Origin: Cupriavidus sp. WKF15
GTDB lineage: Bacteria > Pseudomonadota > Gammaproteobacteria > Burkholderiales > Burkholderiaceae
Assembly (NCBI RefSeq): GCF_029278605.1
Contig: NZ_CP119572.1
Span: 1,860,001-1,924,000, forward strand
Direction of reading: 5' to 3'
Length of the DNA: 64,000 bases
The notes beneath the pieces were generated by a model. The model was not told where the DNA came from and did not search any database. It saw nothing but the letters and a program-made list of their open reading frames with translations. Of this stretch, positions 36,577 to 46,334 are shown piece by piece. How positions within the stretch are numbered: the stretch's first letter is position 1; each line of letters begins with the position of its first letter. The position numbers and the translations under genes are program-made.

Positions 36577-37892
36577 GCCCTGCCTCCCGCGATTTCCCCT
36601 TGCACCTTGTCCCATGCGGCGCGCACGCGCGCTGCCGCCATGCGCCAGGCCAGCAGCCCCGCCACCCACAGCACGGCCGCGACTGCCCACGGCACCGGCG
36701 TGCCCGCATCGAAGCCGATGCCGAACAGCGACATGTCGGTACCGTTGGCGCTGTCCACCTGGACCTTGTAGACCAGTTCCACGGTCAGGATCATGGCCGC
36801 CAGCAGCACTACGCCCGCCGCCGCCGCACGCCCGTAGGACGGCAGCATCTGCCTGAACTTGCCTTTCGCCACCAGCGGCATCTGCATCAGCAGCAGGCTG
36901 GCAATGCCGCCCGGCACGAACATCACCATCAGCACGAAGAACAGGCCCAGGTACAGCAGCCACGCCTTGGTCAGGTCCGACAGTGCCACGGCAAACAGCA
37001 TGAAAACCACCGCGCCAATGACAGGCCCGAAGAACACACCCGCACCGCCGATGAACGCCGCCAGCAACACGCCGCCGGAGCGCACCGCGCTGACGTTCTC
37101 GGCCGAGACGATCTCGAAATTGATCGCCGACAGCGCACCGGAGATGCCTGCGAAGAATGCCGACAGGATCAGCACCAGATAACGCACGCGCTGCGTGTTG
37201 TAGCCGATGAACTCGACGCGCTCCGGGTTGTCGCGCACCGCATTGGCGATGCGGCCGAGCGGCGTCTGCGTCCATGCGTACATGGCCACCATCGACACCA
37301 GGCACCATGCGGCGATCAGGTAGTACACCTGGCGCCCCGGACCGAAGGTGATGCCGAGGAACGGGTCGCCCACCACGCGGTTGGTCGAGATGCCGCCTTC
37401 GCCGCCGAAGAACTCCGGGAACATCAGCGAGCTGGCGAACACCATCTCGCCGATGCCCATGGTGATCATGGCGAAGGTGGTGCCCGACTTCTTGGTGGTC
37501 ACATAGCCGAACAGCACGCCGAAGAAGGCGCCGGCCATGCCGCCCACCAGCGGCAGCATCGACACCGGCAGCCAGACCTTGCCCGCGCCCGCCATATTGA
37601 GTACATGCACGGCAATGAAGGCACCCAGCCCCGAGTACACCGCATGACCGAACGACAGCATGCCGGTCTGCCCGAGCAGCATGTTGTACGACAGCGCGAA
37701 GATGATCATGATGCCCATCTGCGACATCAGCGTGATCGCGAACCCGCCACTGAAGATCAGCGGCAGCACCAGCATCACCAGCACGGTCAGGCTCCAGATC
37801 AGCCAGCGCGCGAGGTTCAGCGGCTTGTAGTGCACGGTACGGCCGGTTACGACCGCTTCACGGCGTGGTTCCATCGTCGTTTCGATTCTCAT
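36573..37892 (-). CDS. livM: Branched-chain amino-acid ABC transporter permease LivM
   Basis: The 439-residue permease has an N-terminal extension before the first membrane helix and about ten helices, with the LivM-type GQTGMLSFGHAVYSGLGAF and RSGGVLLAAFIGGAGVFFGP segments. GGGAGA precedes the ATG at 37892. It starts 3 bases after the livH stop. An extra C-terminal membrane segment after about residue 370 is longer than in E. coli LivM. Confidence 0.94.
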   Translation of the reverse strand: MRIETTMEPRREAVVTGRTVHYKPLNLARWLIWSLTVLVMLVLPLIFSGGFAITLMSQMGIMIIFALSYNMLLGQTGMLSFGHAVYSGLGAFIAVHVLNMAGAGKVWLPVSMLPLVGGMAGAFFGVLFGYVTTKKSGTTFAMITMGIGEMVFASSLMFPEFFGGEGGISTNRVVGDPFLGITFGPGRQVYYLIAAWCLVSMVAMYAWTQTPLGRIANAVRDNPERVEFIGYNTQRVRYLVLILSAFFAGISGALSAINFEIVSAENVSAVRSGGVLLAAFIGGAGVFFGPVIGAVVFMLFAVALSDLTKAWLLYLGLFFVLMVMFVPGGIASLLLMQMPLVAKGKFRQMLPSYGRAAAAGVVLLAAMILTVELVYKVQVDSANGTDMSLFGIGFDAGTPVPWAVAAVLWVAGLLAWRMAAARVRAAWDKVQGEIAGGRA

Positions 37893-37895
37893 GGC

Positions 37896-38843
37896 TCAGC
37901 TCTCCCGGGTTCCCATCAGGCCGCGCGGCCGGAAGATCAGCATCAGCACCAGCAGCAGGTACGGCAGCACCGGCGCCACCTGGGCCACGGTGAGCTTCCA
38001 CAGCGAATAGAACGGCGTGGTGTCGCTCACGGCCAGGCCAATGCTGTTGAACAGGCCGGCCAGCGAGGCATCGATGGTCACCGCGAAGGTTTGCAGCACG
38101 CCGATCAGGATGGACGCGATAAACGCTCCCACCAGCGAGCCCATGCCGCCCACCACCGCCACCACGAAGACGATCGAGCCGACCGCCGCCGCCATCGACG
38201 GCTCGGTGACAAAGGCGTTGCCGCCGATGACGCCCGCCAAGCCCGCCAGCGCGGCGCCGCCGCCGAACACCATCATGAACACGCGCGGCACGTTGTGGCC
38301 GAGCGCCTCGACCATCTCCGGGTGCGTCAGCGCGGCCTGGATCACCAGGCCGATGCGCGTGCGCGTCAGCACGAGATAGATCGCCACCAGCATGCCCAGC
38401 GAGACCAGCATCATGAAGGCGCGGTACTTGGGGAACGACGACGTGAACACCGTAAACAGCGGCCCGTCGAGTTCGGCCGGGATGCGGTATGGCACGGCGG
38501 CCAGGCCCCACACGAGCTTGACGCCTTCCTCGATCAGGTAGGCCAGCCCGAACGTGAACAGCAGCTCGGCCACGTGTCCGTACTTGTGCACGGTGCGCAG
38601 GCCGAAGCGTTCCACCAGCGCGCCGGCACATGCCACCAGCAGCGGCGCCAGGATCAGCGCGGGCCAGAACCCGATCTTGCTGGCGACGGTATAGGCGAAG
38701 TAGGCCCCGAGCATGTAGAAGCTGGCGTGCGCGAAATTGAGCACGCCCATCATGCTGAAGATCAGGGTGAGGCCTGAAGAGAGCATGAACAACAGCAGCC
38801 CGTAGCTGATGCCGTTCAACAGGGAGATGACGAAGAATTCCAC
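37896..38843 (-). CDS. livH: Branched-chain amino-acid ABC transporter permease LivH
   Basis: The 315-residue integral membrane protein has the LivH pattern: LLNGISYGLLLFMLSSGLTL at the N-terminus, GVLNFAHASFYMLGAYFAY, and the EAA-like GGMGSLVGAFIASILIGVLQ near the C-terminus. It forms the channel with LivM. Confidence 0.95.
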   Translation of the reverse strand: MEFFVISLLNGISYGLLLFMLSSGLTLIFSMMGVLNFAHASFYMLGAYFAYTVASKIGFWPALILAPLLVACAGALVERFGLRTVHKYGHVAELLFTFGLAYLIEEGVKLVWGLAAVPYRIPAELDGPLFTVFTSSFPKYRAFMMLVSLGMLVAIYLVLTRTRIGLVIQAALTHPEMVEALGHNVPRVFMMVFGGGAALAGLAGVIGGNAFVTEPSMAAAVGSIVFVVAVVGGMGSLVGAFIASILIGVLQTFAVTIDASLAGLFNSIGLAVSDTTPFYSLWKLTVAQVAPVLPYLLLVLMLIFRPRGLMGTRES

Positions 38844-38970
38844 AACTTATCCTTCAATCCGGCTGCGCGGCGGCGCAGCCATCCGGTTTGACAAGGGTGA
38901 GCGCCATCCTGCCGCGCCCATGCGGTGCGCGGACGCTCCCCGGTTTCGACCGAAAGTATGCAGGATCGGG

Positions 38971-38996
38971 CGGCCGGCTTTTTATGCTGCCGGCCG
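38971..38996 (-). promoter_or_regulatory. Stem-loop between livK and livHMGF
   Basis: CGGCCGGC (38971-38978) pairs perfectly with GCCGGCCG (38989-38996) across a ten-base AT-rich loop. It lies in the 170-base gap after livK. Such hairpins after a binding-protein gene usually cause partial termination or protect the upstream message from decay, so that the binding protein is made in excess over the membrane parts. Confidence 0.5.
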
Positions 38997-39013
38997 GCCC
39001 GCCATGGGCAGGA

Positions 39014-40264
39014 TCAGCCCGGCCGCTTCATCTGGCAGGAAGTCGGTTGCGCCGCGACGTACTGGTCCATCAGCGCATTGGTCTTCCAGCCGTAGCCGGT
39101 GTTCTCCTGGTCGTACTTGACGTCCTTGCCGTTGACCTTGGTCCAGGTGGCCACCACCAGCGACTGCTGGGCCTGGTGGTCGGTGTTGCGCATCTCGACC
39201 GGGCCGTTCATGCTGTCCACCTTGATGCCCTCCATGGCCTTGGCGACCTTGACCGGATCGGTGGAGTTGGTGGTCTTGACGGCCTTGGCCAGCATGGCCA
39301 CGCCGGTGTAGGCGGCCATCACGTAGAAGTCGTCGTTGTACTTCTTCTTGTAGCCCTCGATGATGTCGGCGCCCTTGAAGCCCTCGTTGTTCGGGTTGTA
39401 GTAGCCGACGTACTTGACGTGCTCGGCGCCGGCGGAGCCCATGGCCGTCGGCACGCCGGTGGTGCCGGCGTAGTACGTGTAGTAGTTGGTGGTCAGGCCG
39501 GCATCCTTGCCCGCCTTGATCAGCAGCGCGAGGTCGCTGCCCCAGTTGCCCGTGATCACGGTATCGGCGCCGGAGGCCTTGATCTTGGCCGCGTACGGCG
39601 CGAAGTCCTTCACCTGGGCGAGCGGGTGCAGGTCCTCGCCGACGATCTGGATGTCGGGACGCTTGCGCTTCAGGTAGTCCTTCGCTGCGCGCGCCACCTG
39701 GTGGCCGAACGAGTAGTTCTGGTTGATCAGGTAGACCTTCTTGACGTTGGGGTCCTTGGCCAGGTACGTGGTCAGGGCCTCCATCTTCATGTCGGAATTG
39801 GCGTCGAGCCGGAAATGCCAGTAGTTGCACTTGCTGTTGGTCATGTCCGGGTCCACCGCGGCGTAGTTCAGGTAGACGATTTCCTTGCCCGGATTGCGCT
39901 CATTGTGCTTGGCCACTGCGTCTTCCAGCGCCATGCCCACCGACGAGCCGTTGCCCTGCACGATGTAGCGGATGCCCTGGTCGGCCACTTGCTTCAGGAT
40001 GGTCAGGCTCTCCTGCGGCGACAGCTTGTTGTCGAAGCCCACCACCTCGAACTTGTGGGCACCGCCCCACCCCTTCTGGTTGGCCACCTCGGCCACATAC
40101 TGCCAGCTCTTGAGCTGGTTCTGTCCAACGGGGGCCATGAGCCCCGAGAGCGGATCGATGAAGGCGATCTTCACCGTATCCGCGAGTGCCGTGCCCGAAA
40201 CCAGCGCAGAACCCAGTGCCGCGAACGCGGCCACGCCGGCCACCAGCGGACGCATTTTGGTCAT
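39014..40264 (-). CDS. livK: Branched-chain amino-acid-type ABC transporter substrate-binding protein
   Basis: The 416-residue type I periplasmic binding protein begins with a signal peptide (VAGVAAFAALGSALVSGTAL-ADT). It continues with VKIAFIDPLSGLMAPVGQNQ, typical of LivK-like proteins. GGAG lies 6 bases before the ATG at 40264. Similar proteins in this genus bind branched-chain amino acids, amides or aromatic acids, so the true ligand is open. It is the first gene of the liv operon. Confidence 0.93.
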   Translation of the reverse strand: MTKMRPLVAGVAAFAALGSALVSGTALADTVKIAFIDPLSGLMAPVGQNQLKSWQYVAEVANQKGWGGAHKFEVVGFDNKLSPQESLTILKQVADQGIRYIVQGNGSSVGMALEDAVAKHNERNPGKEIVYLNYAAVDPDMTNSKCNYWHFRLDANSDMKMEALTTYLAKDPNVKKVYLINQNYSFGHQVARAAKDYLKRKRPDIQIVGEDLHPLAQVKDFAPYAAKIKASGADTVITGNWGSDLALLIKAGKDAGLTTNYYTYYAGTTGVPTAMGSAGAEHVKYVGYYNPNNEGFKGADIIEGYKKKYNDDFYVMAAYTGVAMLAKAVKTTNSTDPVKVAKAMEGIKVDSMNGPVEMRNTDHQAQQSLVVATWTKVNGKDVKYDQENTGYGWKTNALMDQYVAAQPTSCQMKRPG

Positions 40265-40409
40265 ACCTGTCTCCTTCACTCTTGTCGTTGGCTTGTCATC
40301 GATTGCGGCTTGCCGGGCGAATCCTCGAGCGCTCTGCACGCATCCCGCCGGCTGCCCCGCCGTCGCCGTGCCGCAAGCTGGCACGGCGTGGCGGATGCCC
40401 ATTCCCGCC

Positions 40410-42035
40410 TCAGGCTGTCGGCAGGCGGTAGTCCTTGAACTGCTCGCGCAGCTTGAGCTTCTGCATCTTGCCGGTGGCGGTCAGCGGGATTTCACTGACG
40501 AAGGCCACGTCGTCCGGAATCCACCACTTGGCGACCTTGCCTTCGAAGAACTTCAGCAGTTCCTCCTTGCTGACTTCGGCATTGGGCTTCTTCACCACCA
40601 CGAGCAGCGGGCGCTCGTCCCACTTCGGGTGGTACACGGAAATGCAGGCAGCCATGTGCACGGCCGGATGGGCCGCGGCCACGTTCTCGATATCGATCGA
40701 CGAAATCCACTCGCCGCCGGACTTGATCACGTCCTTGCTGCGGTCGGTGATCTGCATGTAGCCGTCGGGATCGATCGTGGCCACGTCTCCGGTCGGGAAC
40801 CAGCCGTCGACGAGCGGGTTGGCGTCATTGCGGAAATAGCGCTCGATGATCCAGGGACCGCGCACCAACAGGTCGCCGAAGGCCTTGCCGTCCCAGGGCA
40901 GCTCCTGGCCGTCGCCATCGACAATCTTCATATCCACGCCAAACAGCACGCGGCCCTGCTTCTCAAGGACCTTCTGGCACGCCTCCTCGGACAGCGCCTC
41001 GTGCTTGGCCAGCAGCTTGCAGGTGGTGCCCAGCGGCGACATCTCGGTCATGCCCCAGCCGTGGATGACTTCGACATCCAGGGCCCGCAGCGCGCGGATC
41101 ATTGCCGGTGGCACCGCCGACCCGCCGATCACGGTACGGCGGAAGGTGGAGAACTTCAGGTTGTTGGCCTGCACATGCTGCAGCAGGCCCAGCCATACCG
41201 TAGGTACGCCGGCGGAGAAGGTCACCTTTTCCTGCTCGAACAACTCGTACAGGGAAGCGCCATCCAGCTTGGGGCCCGGCAACACGAGCTTCGCACCGAC
41301 CAGCGGCACCGAATATGGCAGGCCCCAGGCGTTGACGTGGAACATCGGGACCACTGGCAGGATCACGTCACGCGCCGAGCAGCCCAGTGCATCCGGCAAC
41401 GCCGAAGCATAGGAATGCAGAACGGTGGAGCGATGCGAGTACAAGGCGCCCTTCGGGTTGCCCGTCGTGCCGGACGTGTAGCACAGGCTCGACGCGAGGC
41501 CCTCGTCGAACTGCGGCCATTCGTAGTTGCCGTCCTGGGCGTCGATCAGTTCTTCGTAGCAAAGAAGCGGGACCTTGGTCTCGGCCGGCATATGGGCGCG
41601 GTCGCTCATCAGCACCCAGCCCTTCACGTTCGGGCAATGCGGCGCCAAGCCTTCCACCAGCGGCAGGAAGGTCAGGTCGAAGAAGACGTAGCCGTCTTCG
41701 GCATGGTTGACGATATAGGCGATCTGCTCCGGAAACAGGCGCGGATTGATCGTGTGGCAGACCGCGCCCATGCCGGACACGCCGTAGTAGATCTCAAGGT
41801 GGCGATAGCCATTCCAGGCCAGGGTGCCGACGCGGTCGCCCTGTTTCACCCCGAGCGCGCCCAGCGCCTGGGCCAGCTTGCGGGCGCGCAGCTCGCAGTC
41901 GCGATAGGTATAGCGGTGAAGGTCGCCTTCGGTGCGTCGCGAGACGATTTCGGTGCCACCGTAGTAGCGGGCAGCGTGCTTGATGATCGAGGAAATGAGC
42001 AGCGGCGCGCTCATCATTTGACCCATCAATGCCAT
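40410..42035 (-). CDS. Fatty-acyl-CoA synthetase (AMP-binding, long/medium-chain type)
   Basis: The 541-residue ANL-superfamily ligase has the P-loop [56 protein letters not shown] and the C-terminal catalytic Lys in [10 protein letters not shown]. It activates a carboxylic acid as acyl-AMP and then acyl-CoA. It resembles the AlkK/DmdB-like medium-chain group. AGGAGA precedes the ATG at 42035. A palindromic operator candidate lies 43-73 bases upstream, tying it to the beta-oxidation operon. Confidence 0.92.
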   Translation of the reverse strand: MALMGQMMSAPLLISSIIKHAARYYGGTEIVSRRTEGDLHRYTYRDCELRARKLAQALGALGVKQGDRVGTLAWNGYRHLEIYYGVSGMGAVCHTINPRLFPEQIAYIVNHAEDGYVFFDLTFLPLVEGLAPHCPNVKGWVLMSDRAHMPAETKVPLLCYEELIDAQDGNYEWPQFDEGLASSLCYTSGTTGNPKGALYSHRSTVLHSYASALPDALGCSARDVILPVVPMFHVNAWGLPYSVPLVGAKLVLPGPKLDGASLYELFEQEKVTFSAGVPTVWLGLLQHVQANNLKFSTFRRTVIGGSAVPPAMIRALRALDVEVIHGWGMTEMSPLGTTCKLLAKHEALSEEACQKVLEKQGRVLFGVDMKIVDGDGQELPWDGKAFGDLLVRGPWIIERYFRNDANPLVDGWFPTGDVATIDPDGYMQITDRSKDVIKSGGEWISSIDIENVAAAHPAVHMAACISVYHPKWDERPLLVVVKKPNAEVSKEELLKFFEGKVAKWWIPDDVAFVSEIPLTATGKMQKLKLREQFKDYRLPTA

Positions 42036-42396
42036 GAAACAGTCTCCTGAATTTTTTGGGGATTTCCGTCTGAAAACGAACAATCGTTCTATTTTTTGGC
42101 GATTGTTCCCACACCTTGGATCAACGTCAACGGGATTCCGTTGTGCACTGCCCTTCATGCACCGGATTCATCGACGCAATCAATGGGAAGAACATTGCGT
42201 GTGATAAGGCAGCCTGGAGGGCCCGGTCCGGATGTGGAAGTACAATACTGCGAGCCATGTTGCGCCTCAACATGTCGTTTTCCCTAGCACGCAAGCGCAC
42301 TTCCGGGAAATTCGGCATGCCGGCGCTGCACTGCCCACACGCGGCGTTTACCCTATCCGTGCCTGAATCCGTCGCCGCGCGGCCCGCCCCCAGACA
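42036..42396. other. 361-base intergenic region between divergent acyl-CoA synthetase and selO
   Basis: The left 75 bases carry the synthetase leader and the inverted-repeat operator. A separate 7-bp inverted repeat, CATGTTG-N5-CAACATG, stands at 42256-42274. I see no open reading frame with coding character and no clear selO promoter boxes. Confidence 0.5.
42078..42108 (-). promoter_or_regulatory. TetR-type operator upstream of the acyl-CoA synthetase
   Basis: GAACAATCGTTC (42078-42089) differs at one of 12 positions from the perfect palindrome near gbd. In addition GAACAATCG (42078-42086) is exactly repeated in inverted form as CGATTGTTC (42100-42108), giving two staggered half-site pairs. 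The flanking ATTTTTT resembles that at the fadB-type promoter. Confidence 0.5.
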
Positions 42397-43959
42397 ATGT
42401 CCGATACCGTCAATCAACCTTCCGTCCAACGCGATGTCTCCGGCAACGGTGCGACGTTCCGCGCGCCATTCCAGACCGAACCCGGATTTGCCGGCCTCGG
42501 CGAGCGCTTCTTCACGAAGCTGCGCCCCACGCCGCTGCCCTCGCCCTACCTGGTCAGCATCGCGCCGGCCGCCGCTGCCCTGCTGGGCATGCCGGCCGAG
42601 GCCCCGGCGCAGCCGGACTTCATTGAAGCGTTTGTCGGCAACAGCATTCCCGAATGGGCCGACCCGCTGGCCACTGTCTACTCGGGACATCAGTTCGGCG
42701 TGTGGGCGGGACAGCTTGGCGATGGCCGGGCAATCCGCCTCGCGCAGGCGCAGACCGATACCGGCCCGTGGGAGATCCAGCTCAAGGGTGCCGGACTCAC
42801 GCCCTATTCGCGCATGGCCGACGGCCGCGCGGTGCTGCGCTCATCGATCCGCGAGTACCTGTGTTCCGAAGCCATGGCGGCACTTGGCGTGCCGACCACG
42901 CGCGCACTGAGCATCGTCGGCTCCGACGCGCCGGTGCGGCGCGAAACCATCGAGACCGCCGCGGTGGTGACGCGGCTTGCGCCCACGTTCATCCGCTTCG
43001 GGCACTTCGAACACTTTGCCGCACACGAGGACGTTGCCGCGCTGCGCCAGCTGGCCGATTTCGTCATCGACAACTTCATGCCGGCCTGCCGCGAGTCCGC
43101 CCAGCCCTACCAGGCCCTGCTGCGAGAGGTCTCGCTGCGCACGGCCGACATGGTGGCGCACTGGCAGGCGATCGGCTTTTGCCACGGCGTGATGAATACC
43201 GACAATATGTCGATCCTCGGCCTGACCATCGATTACGGCCCGTTCGGCTTCCTCGACGCGTTCGACGCCAACCACATCTGCAACCATTCGGACACGCAGG
43301 GCCGCTATGCGTACAGTCAGCAGCCGCAGGTCGCGTTCTGGAACCTGCATTGCCTGGCGCAGGCGCTGCTGCCCTTGTGGCTGGAGCCGGGCGCCGATGA
43401 CACCGCGCGCGAAGACGCCGTGACGCAGGCGCGCGCAGCGCTGGACCCGTTCCGAGACCGTTACGCGAGCGAATTCTTCCGCCACTACCGGGCCAAGCTT
43501 GGCCTGCGCATGCCGGCCGGCGGCGACAACGAAGACGAGCCGCTGATGACCAGCCTGTTCCAGCTGCTGCACGCGCAGCGCGTGGACTACACCTTGTTCT
43601 GGCGCAACCTCGCCCACATCTCCTCTTTGGACGGCGCCAGCGACACCCCGGTGCGCGACCTGTTCCTCGACCGTGCCGCCTGGGACGCCTGGGCGGAGGG
43701 TTACCGGGCCAGGCTGCGGGCGGAGCAGTCCGACGACAGCGCCCGGCGCGCCGCCATGCTGGCAGTCAACCCCAAGTATGTGCTGCGCAACCATCTTGCC
43801 GAAACCGCCATCCGCCGCGCGCGGGAAAAGGACTTCAGCGAAGTGGACCGGCTGCTCGCCGTGCTGTCGCGTCCCTTCGACGAACAGCCGGAGTCGGAAG
43901 CCTACGCGGCGCTGCCGCCCGACTGGGCGTCCGGAATCGAGGTGAGCTGTTCGTCGTGA
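42397..43959 (+). CDS. selO: SelO/YdiU family protein adenylyltransferase (pseudokinase)
   Basis: The 520-residue protein is a SelO pseudokinase, which transfers AMP from ATP to Ser/Thr/Tyr of target proteins in redox homeostasis. Visible elements are [19 protein letters not shown], the nucleotide Lys in [12 protein letters not shown], the [12 protein letters not shown] catalytic-loop equivalent and the [11 protein letters not shown] metal site. The C-terminus is SCSS, where the Cys occupies the place of the selenocysteine in vertebrate SelO. It is followed 116 bases later by msrB. Confidence 0.94.
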   Translation: MSDTVNQPSVQRDVSGNGATFRAPFQTEPGFAGLGERFFTKLRPTPLPSPYLVSIAPAAAALLGMPAEAPAQPDFIEAFVGNSIPEWADPLATVYSGHQFGVWAGQLGDGRAIRLAQAQTDTGPWEIQLKGAGLTPYSRMADGRAVLRSSIREYLCSEAMAALGVPTTRALSIVGSDAPVRRETIETAAVVTRLAPTFIRFGHFEHFAAHEDVAALRQLADFVIDNFMPACRESAQPYQALLREVSLRTADMVAHWQAIGFCHGVMNTDNMSILGLTIDYGPFGFLDAFDANHICNHSDTQGRYAYSQQPQVAFWNLHCLAQALLPLWLEPGADDTAREDAVTQARAALDPFRDRYASEFFRHYRAKLGLRMPAGGDNEDEPLMTSLFQLLHAQRVDYTLFWRNLAHISSLDGASDTPVRDLFLDRAAWDAWAEGYRARLRAEQSDDSARRAAMLAVNPKYVLRNHLAETAIRRAREKDFSEVDRLLAVLSRPFDEQPESEAYAALPPDWASGIEVSCSS

Positions 43960-44075
43960 TGTCGCCCGGACGCCGCCCGGCACGCCTTCCCGCGCTGGTG
44001 TAAGGTTCGAACCACGGCCGCGACCAATGCGTGAGGCCGGCATGACACGCCAGCCCCCTACCGAAAGGATCCAGC

Positions 44076-44486
44076 ATGACCACAAGCAAGACCGACGCCG
44101 AGTGGCGCCAGCAACTTTCCGACATCGAATACCGTGTCACGCGCGAGGCCGCGACCGAACGCCCGTTCACGGGCCGCTACTGGGACCACTGGGACAGCGG
44201 CATCTTCAAGTGCGTAGGCTGCGGCACTCCGCTGTTCGAATCGGCCACCAAGTTCGACGCCGGCTGCGGCTGGCCCAGCTACTTCCGGCCGATCAACGGC
44301 GAGGTGATCTCGGAGCACACCGACCACACGCACGGCATGGTACGCGTCGAGGTCCGCTGCAAGGAATGCGGCAGCCATCTCGGCCACGTATTCGAAGATG
44401 GCCCCGCACCGACCGGGCTTCGCTATTGCATCAACTCGGCTGCGTTAAAATTCGACGATCGCGACCCGGCTGAGCGCGACGGCTGA
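44076..44486 (+). CDS. msrB: Peptide-methionine (R)-S-oxide reductase
   Basis: The 136-residue enzyme has two zinc-binding CxxC pairs (CVGCG and CKECG), GCGWPSYF and the catalytic Cys in RYCINSAAL. It repairs the R-sulfoxide of methionine using thioredoxin. It lies between selO and yciB on the same strand, suggesting a stress or repair theme. Confidence 0.96.
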   Translation: MTTSKTDAEWRQQLSDIEYRVTREAATERPFTGRYWDHWDSGIFKCVGCGTPLFESATKFDAGCGWPSYFRPINGEVISEHTDHTHGMVRVEVRCKECGSHLGHVFEDGPAPTGLRYCINSAALKFDDRDPAERDG

Positions 44487-44492
44487 CGCACA

Positions 44493-44530
44493 CGCGCCCG
44501 GCCGCGCTGCCGGCCCGCGGGCCGGGCGCG
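44493..44530. other. Long GC stem-loop between msrB and yciB
   Basis: CGCGCCCGGC (44493-44502) pairs perfectly over 10 bp with GCCGGGCGCG (44521-44530). Overlapping it is the 16-base perfect palindrome CCGGCCCGCGGGCCGG (44510-44525), so two mutually exclusive hairpins can form. There is no T-tract. Confidence 0.45.
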
Positions 44531-44562
44531 GAGCCGGGCCCGCCAACCCAAGTTATTCCTGC

Positions 44563-45102
44563 ATGAAATTCCTGTTCGACCTGTTCCCGGTCATCCTTTT
44601 CTTTGCCGCCTTCAAGCTGGCCGGCATCTACACCGCCACGGCAGTGGCCATCGGCGCCACGATCCTGCAGATCGGCTGGGTGTGGCTGCGCCACCGCAAG
44701 GTCGAACCGATGCAGTGGGTGAGCCTGCTGATCATCGGCGTGTTCGGCGGCGCCACCCTGGTGCTGCACAACGAGACCTTCATCAAGTGGAAGCCGACCG
44801 TGCTGTACTGGCTCTTCGCCGCGGCGCTGATCGGCTCGGTGATCGGCTGGCGCAAGAACCTGATCCGCGCCATGATGGAAAAGCAGGTCACGCTGCCCGA
44901 TGCGGTATGGGGACGCCTGAACGCGGCATGGGCCGGCTTCTTCGCGGCCATGGGGCTGCTGAACCTGTATGTGGCCTTCCAGTTCTCCACGGACACCTGG
45001 GTGAACTTCAAGCTGTTCGGCAGCATGGGGCTGATGCTTGTCTTCATCATCGCGCAGAGCGTCTGGTTGTCGCGCCATATGCAGGAAAACACGCAGGACT
45101 GA
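44563..45102 (+). CDS. yciB: Inner-membrane septation protein A family (YciB/IspZ)
   Basis: The 179-residue membrane protein has five to six hydrophobic helices and the family start [18 protein letters not shown]. Conserved internal segments include [15 protein letters not shown] and [20 protein letters not shown]. YciB is linked to cell envelope synthesis and septation. It is followed by bolA after 67 bases. Confidence 0.95.
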   Translation: MKFLFDLFPVILFFAAFKLAGIYTATAVAIGATILQIGWVWLRHRKVEPMQWVSLLIIGVFGGATLVLHNETFIKWKPTVLYWLFAAALIGSVIGWRKNLIRAMMEKQVTLPDAVWGRLNAAWAGFFAAMGLLNLYVAFQFSTDTWVNFKLFGSMGLMLVFIIAQSVWLSRHMQENTQD

Positions 45103-45123
45103 GGCCTGCGCGAACATTGTCGG

Positions 45124-45141
45124 GGCCCGGGCCTCCGGGCC
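45124..45141. other. Stem-loop between yciB and bolA
   Basis: GGCCCGG (45124-45130) pairs with CCGGGCC (45135-45141) across the loop GCCT. No T-tract follows. It may slow decay or polymerase between the two genes. Confidence 0.35.
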
Positions 45142-45169
45142 TCGCTCCAAGAATCCCTGAGGAACACAA

Positions 45170-45484
45170 ATGGCAGCTGATCCCGCCACTATCGAGGCGA
45201 TTCTGCGTGAAGCGCTTGCTCCAAGCCACCTGGTCGTGCGTGATGACAGCGCGTTGCATGCCGGCCATGCCGGTGCGGCATCCGGCGGTGGCCACTATGA
45301 CGTGACCATCGTCAGCGAGCGCTTTACGGGCCACACCCGCGTTGCGCGGCACCGCATGGTGTATGATGCGCTGCGCGGTCTGTTCCCCACGCAGATCCAC
45401 GCTTTGGCCGTGACCGCGTTCACCGATCAAGAATTTCAATCCCGCGAAACCTCACGCGGTTCTTCCAGCAACTCTCAGACCTGA
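45170..45484 (+). CDS. bolA: BolA family protein
   Basis: The 104-residue protein has the BolA core: DDSALHAGHAGA, HYDVTIVSERFTGHTRVARH with the conserved cofactor His, and ALRGLFPTQIHALAVTAFT. BolA proteins partner monothiol glutaredoxins in Fe-S cluster trafficking and influence envelope genes. A polar Ser-rich tail follows the domain. It ends 4 bases before the parvulin gene, so the two are co-transcribed. Confidence 0.94.
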   Translation: MAADPATIEAILREALAPSHLVVRDDSALHAGHAGAASGGGHYDVTIVSERFTGHTRVARHRMVYDALRGLFPTQIHALAVTAFTDQEFQSRETSRGSSSNSQT

Positions 45485-45488
45485 TTCC

Positions 45489-46283
45489 ATGAAGACCACC
45501 GTCCTCTCGTTCAGCCTGGCGGCTGTGCTCGCTGCCGGCAGCCTGCCCGCAGCCGCCCAGAATGCCGCTGTCGTGAATGGCAAGGCCATTCCCTCGGCCA
45601 AGCTGGACAAGCTGATCGCCGGCACCGGCCAGCCCGACAACCCGGAGTTGCGGGATCGTGCGCGCAGCATGCTGATCGACCGCGAACTGCTGGTGCAGGA
45701 AGCCAACAAGCGAGGCCTGACGCAGCGTGACGACGTGCAGGAGCAGCTGGAGCAAGCGCGCCTGAACGTGCTGGCCGGCGCGGTGTTCGAGGACTACGTG
45801 AAGACCCACGGCGCAAGCGACGCCGAACTGCGCAAGCAGTACGACAAGATCAAGTCCCAGTTCGGCAATGGCAAGGAATACCACGTGCGCCACATCCTCG
45901 TGGCGAACGAAGCCGATGCCAAGGCCATCATCGCCAAGATCAAGGGCGGCGCCAAGTTCGAGGACCTGGCCAAGGCCTCATCCAAGGATCCGGGCTCCGC
46001 GGCCAACGGCGGCGACCTGGACTGGGCCAACAGCGGCAGCTACGTGCCGGAATTCTCGGCGGCCATGACCGGCCTGAAGAAGGGCCAGATGACCGATACG
46101 CCGGTCAAGACCCAGTTCGGCTGGCACATCATCGAACTCGTCGATGTTCGCGACGCCAAGATCCCGAGCTACGAAGAGGTCAAGCCCCAGCTGATGCAGA
46201 TGATGATGGGCGACCAGAACTGGCAGCGCGAGCAGTTCCAGGCCATGATGAAGAACCTCAAGGACAAGGCAAAGATCCAGTAA
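45489..46283 (+). CDS. Periplasmic parvulin-type peptidyl-prolyl isomerase
   Basis: The 264-residue protein has a signal peptide ending near AAAQNA, a short N-terminal chaperone region, and a parvulin domain at about residues 130-225 (VRHILVANEADAKAII, FGWHIIELVDVRDAK). It assists folding of exported proteins. The order yciB-bolA-PPIase is conserved in Burkholderiaceae. Confidence 0.93.
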   Translation: MKTTVLSFSLAAVLAAGSLPAAAQNAAVVNGKAIPSAKLDKLIAGTGQPDNPELRDRARSMLIDRELLVQEANKRGLTQRDDVQEQLEQARLNVLAGAVFEDYVKTHGASDAELRKQYDKIKSQFGNGKEYHVRHILVANEADAKAIIAKIKGGAKFEDLAKASSKDPGSAANGGDLDWANSGSYVPEFSAAMTGLKKGQMTDTPVKTQFGWHIIELVDVRDAKIPSYEEVKPQLMQMMMGDQNWQREQFQAMMKNLKDKAKIQ

Positions 46284-46334
46284 CGTTGCAGGCCGGTCCC
46301 CCCGCCGGGCTGCAGACTAGAAGGAAGCAGCAGC

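Noticed and set aside
42256..42274. Inverted repeat CATGTTG-N5-CAACATG upstream of selO
   Set aside because: Short and isolated, about 120 bases from the selO start and without promoter boxes, so I list it only within the gap description.
46287..46314. TGCAGGCCGG / CCGGGCTGCA hairpin after the parvulin gene as a terminator
   Set aside because: The stem has a mismatch, no T-tract follows, and a possible gene begins 20 bases later on the same strand.
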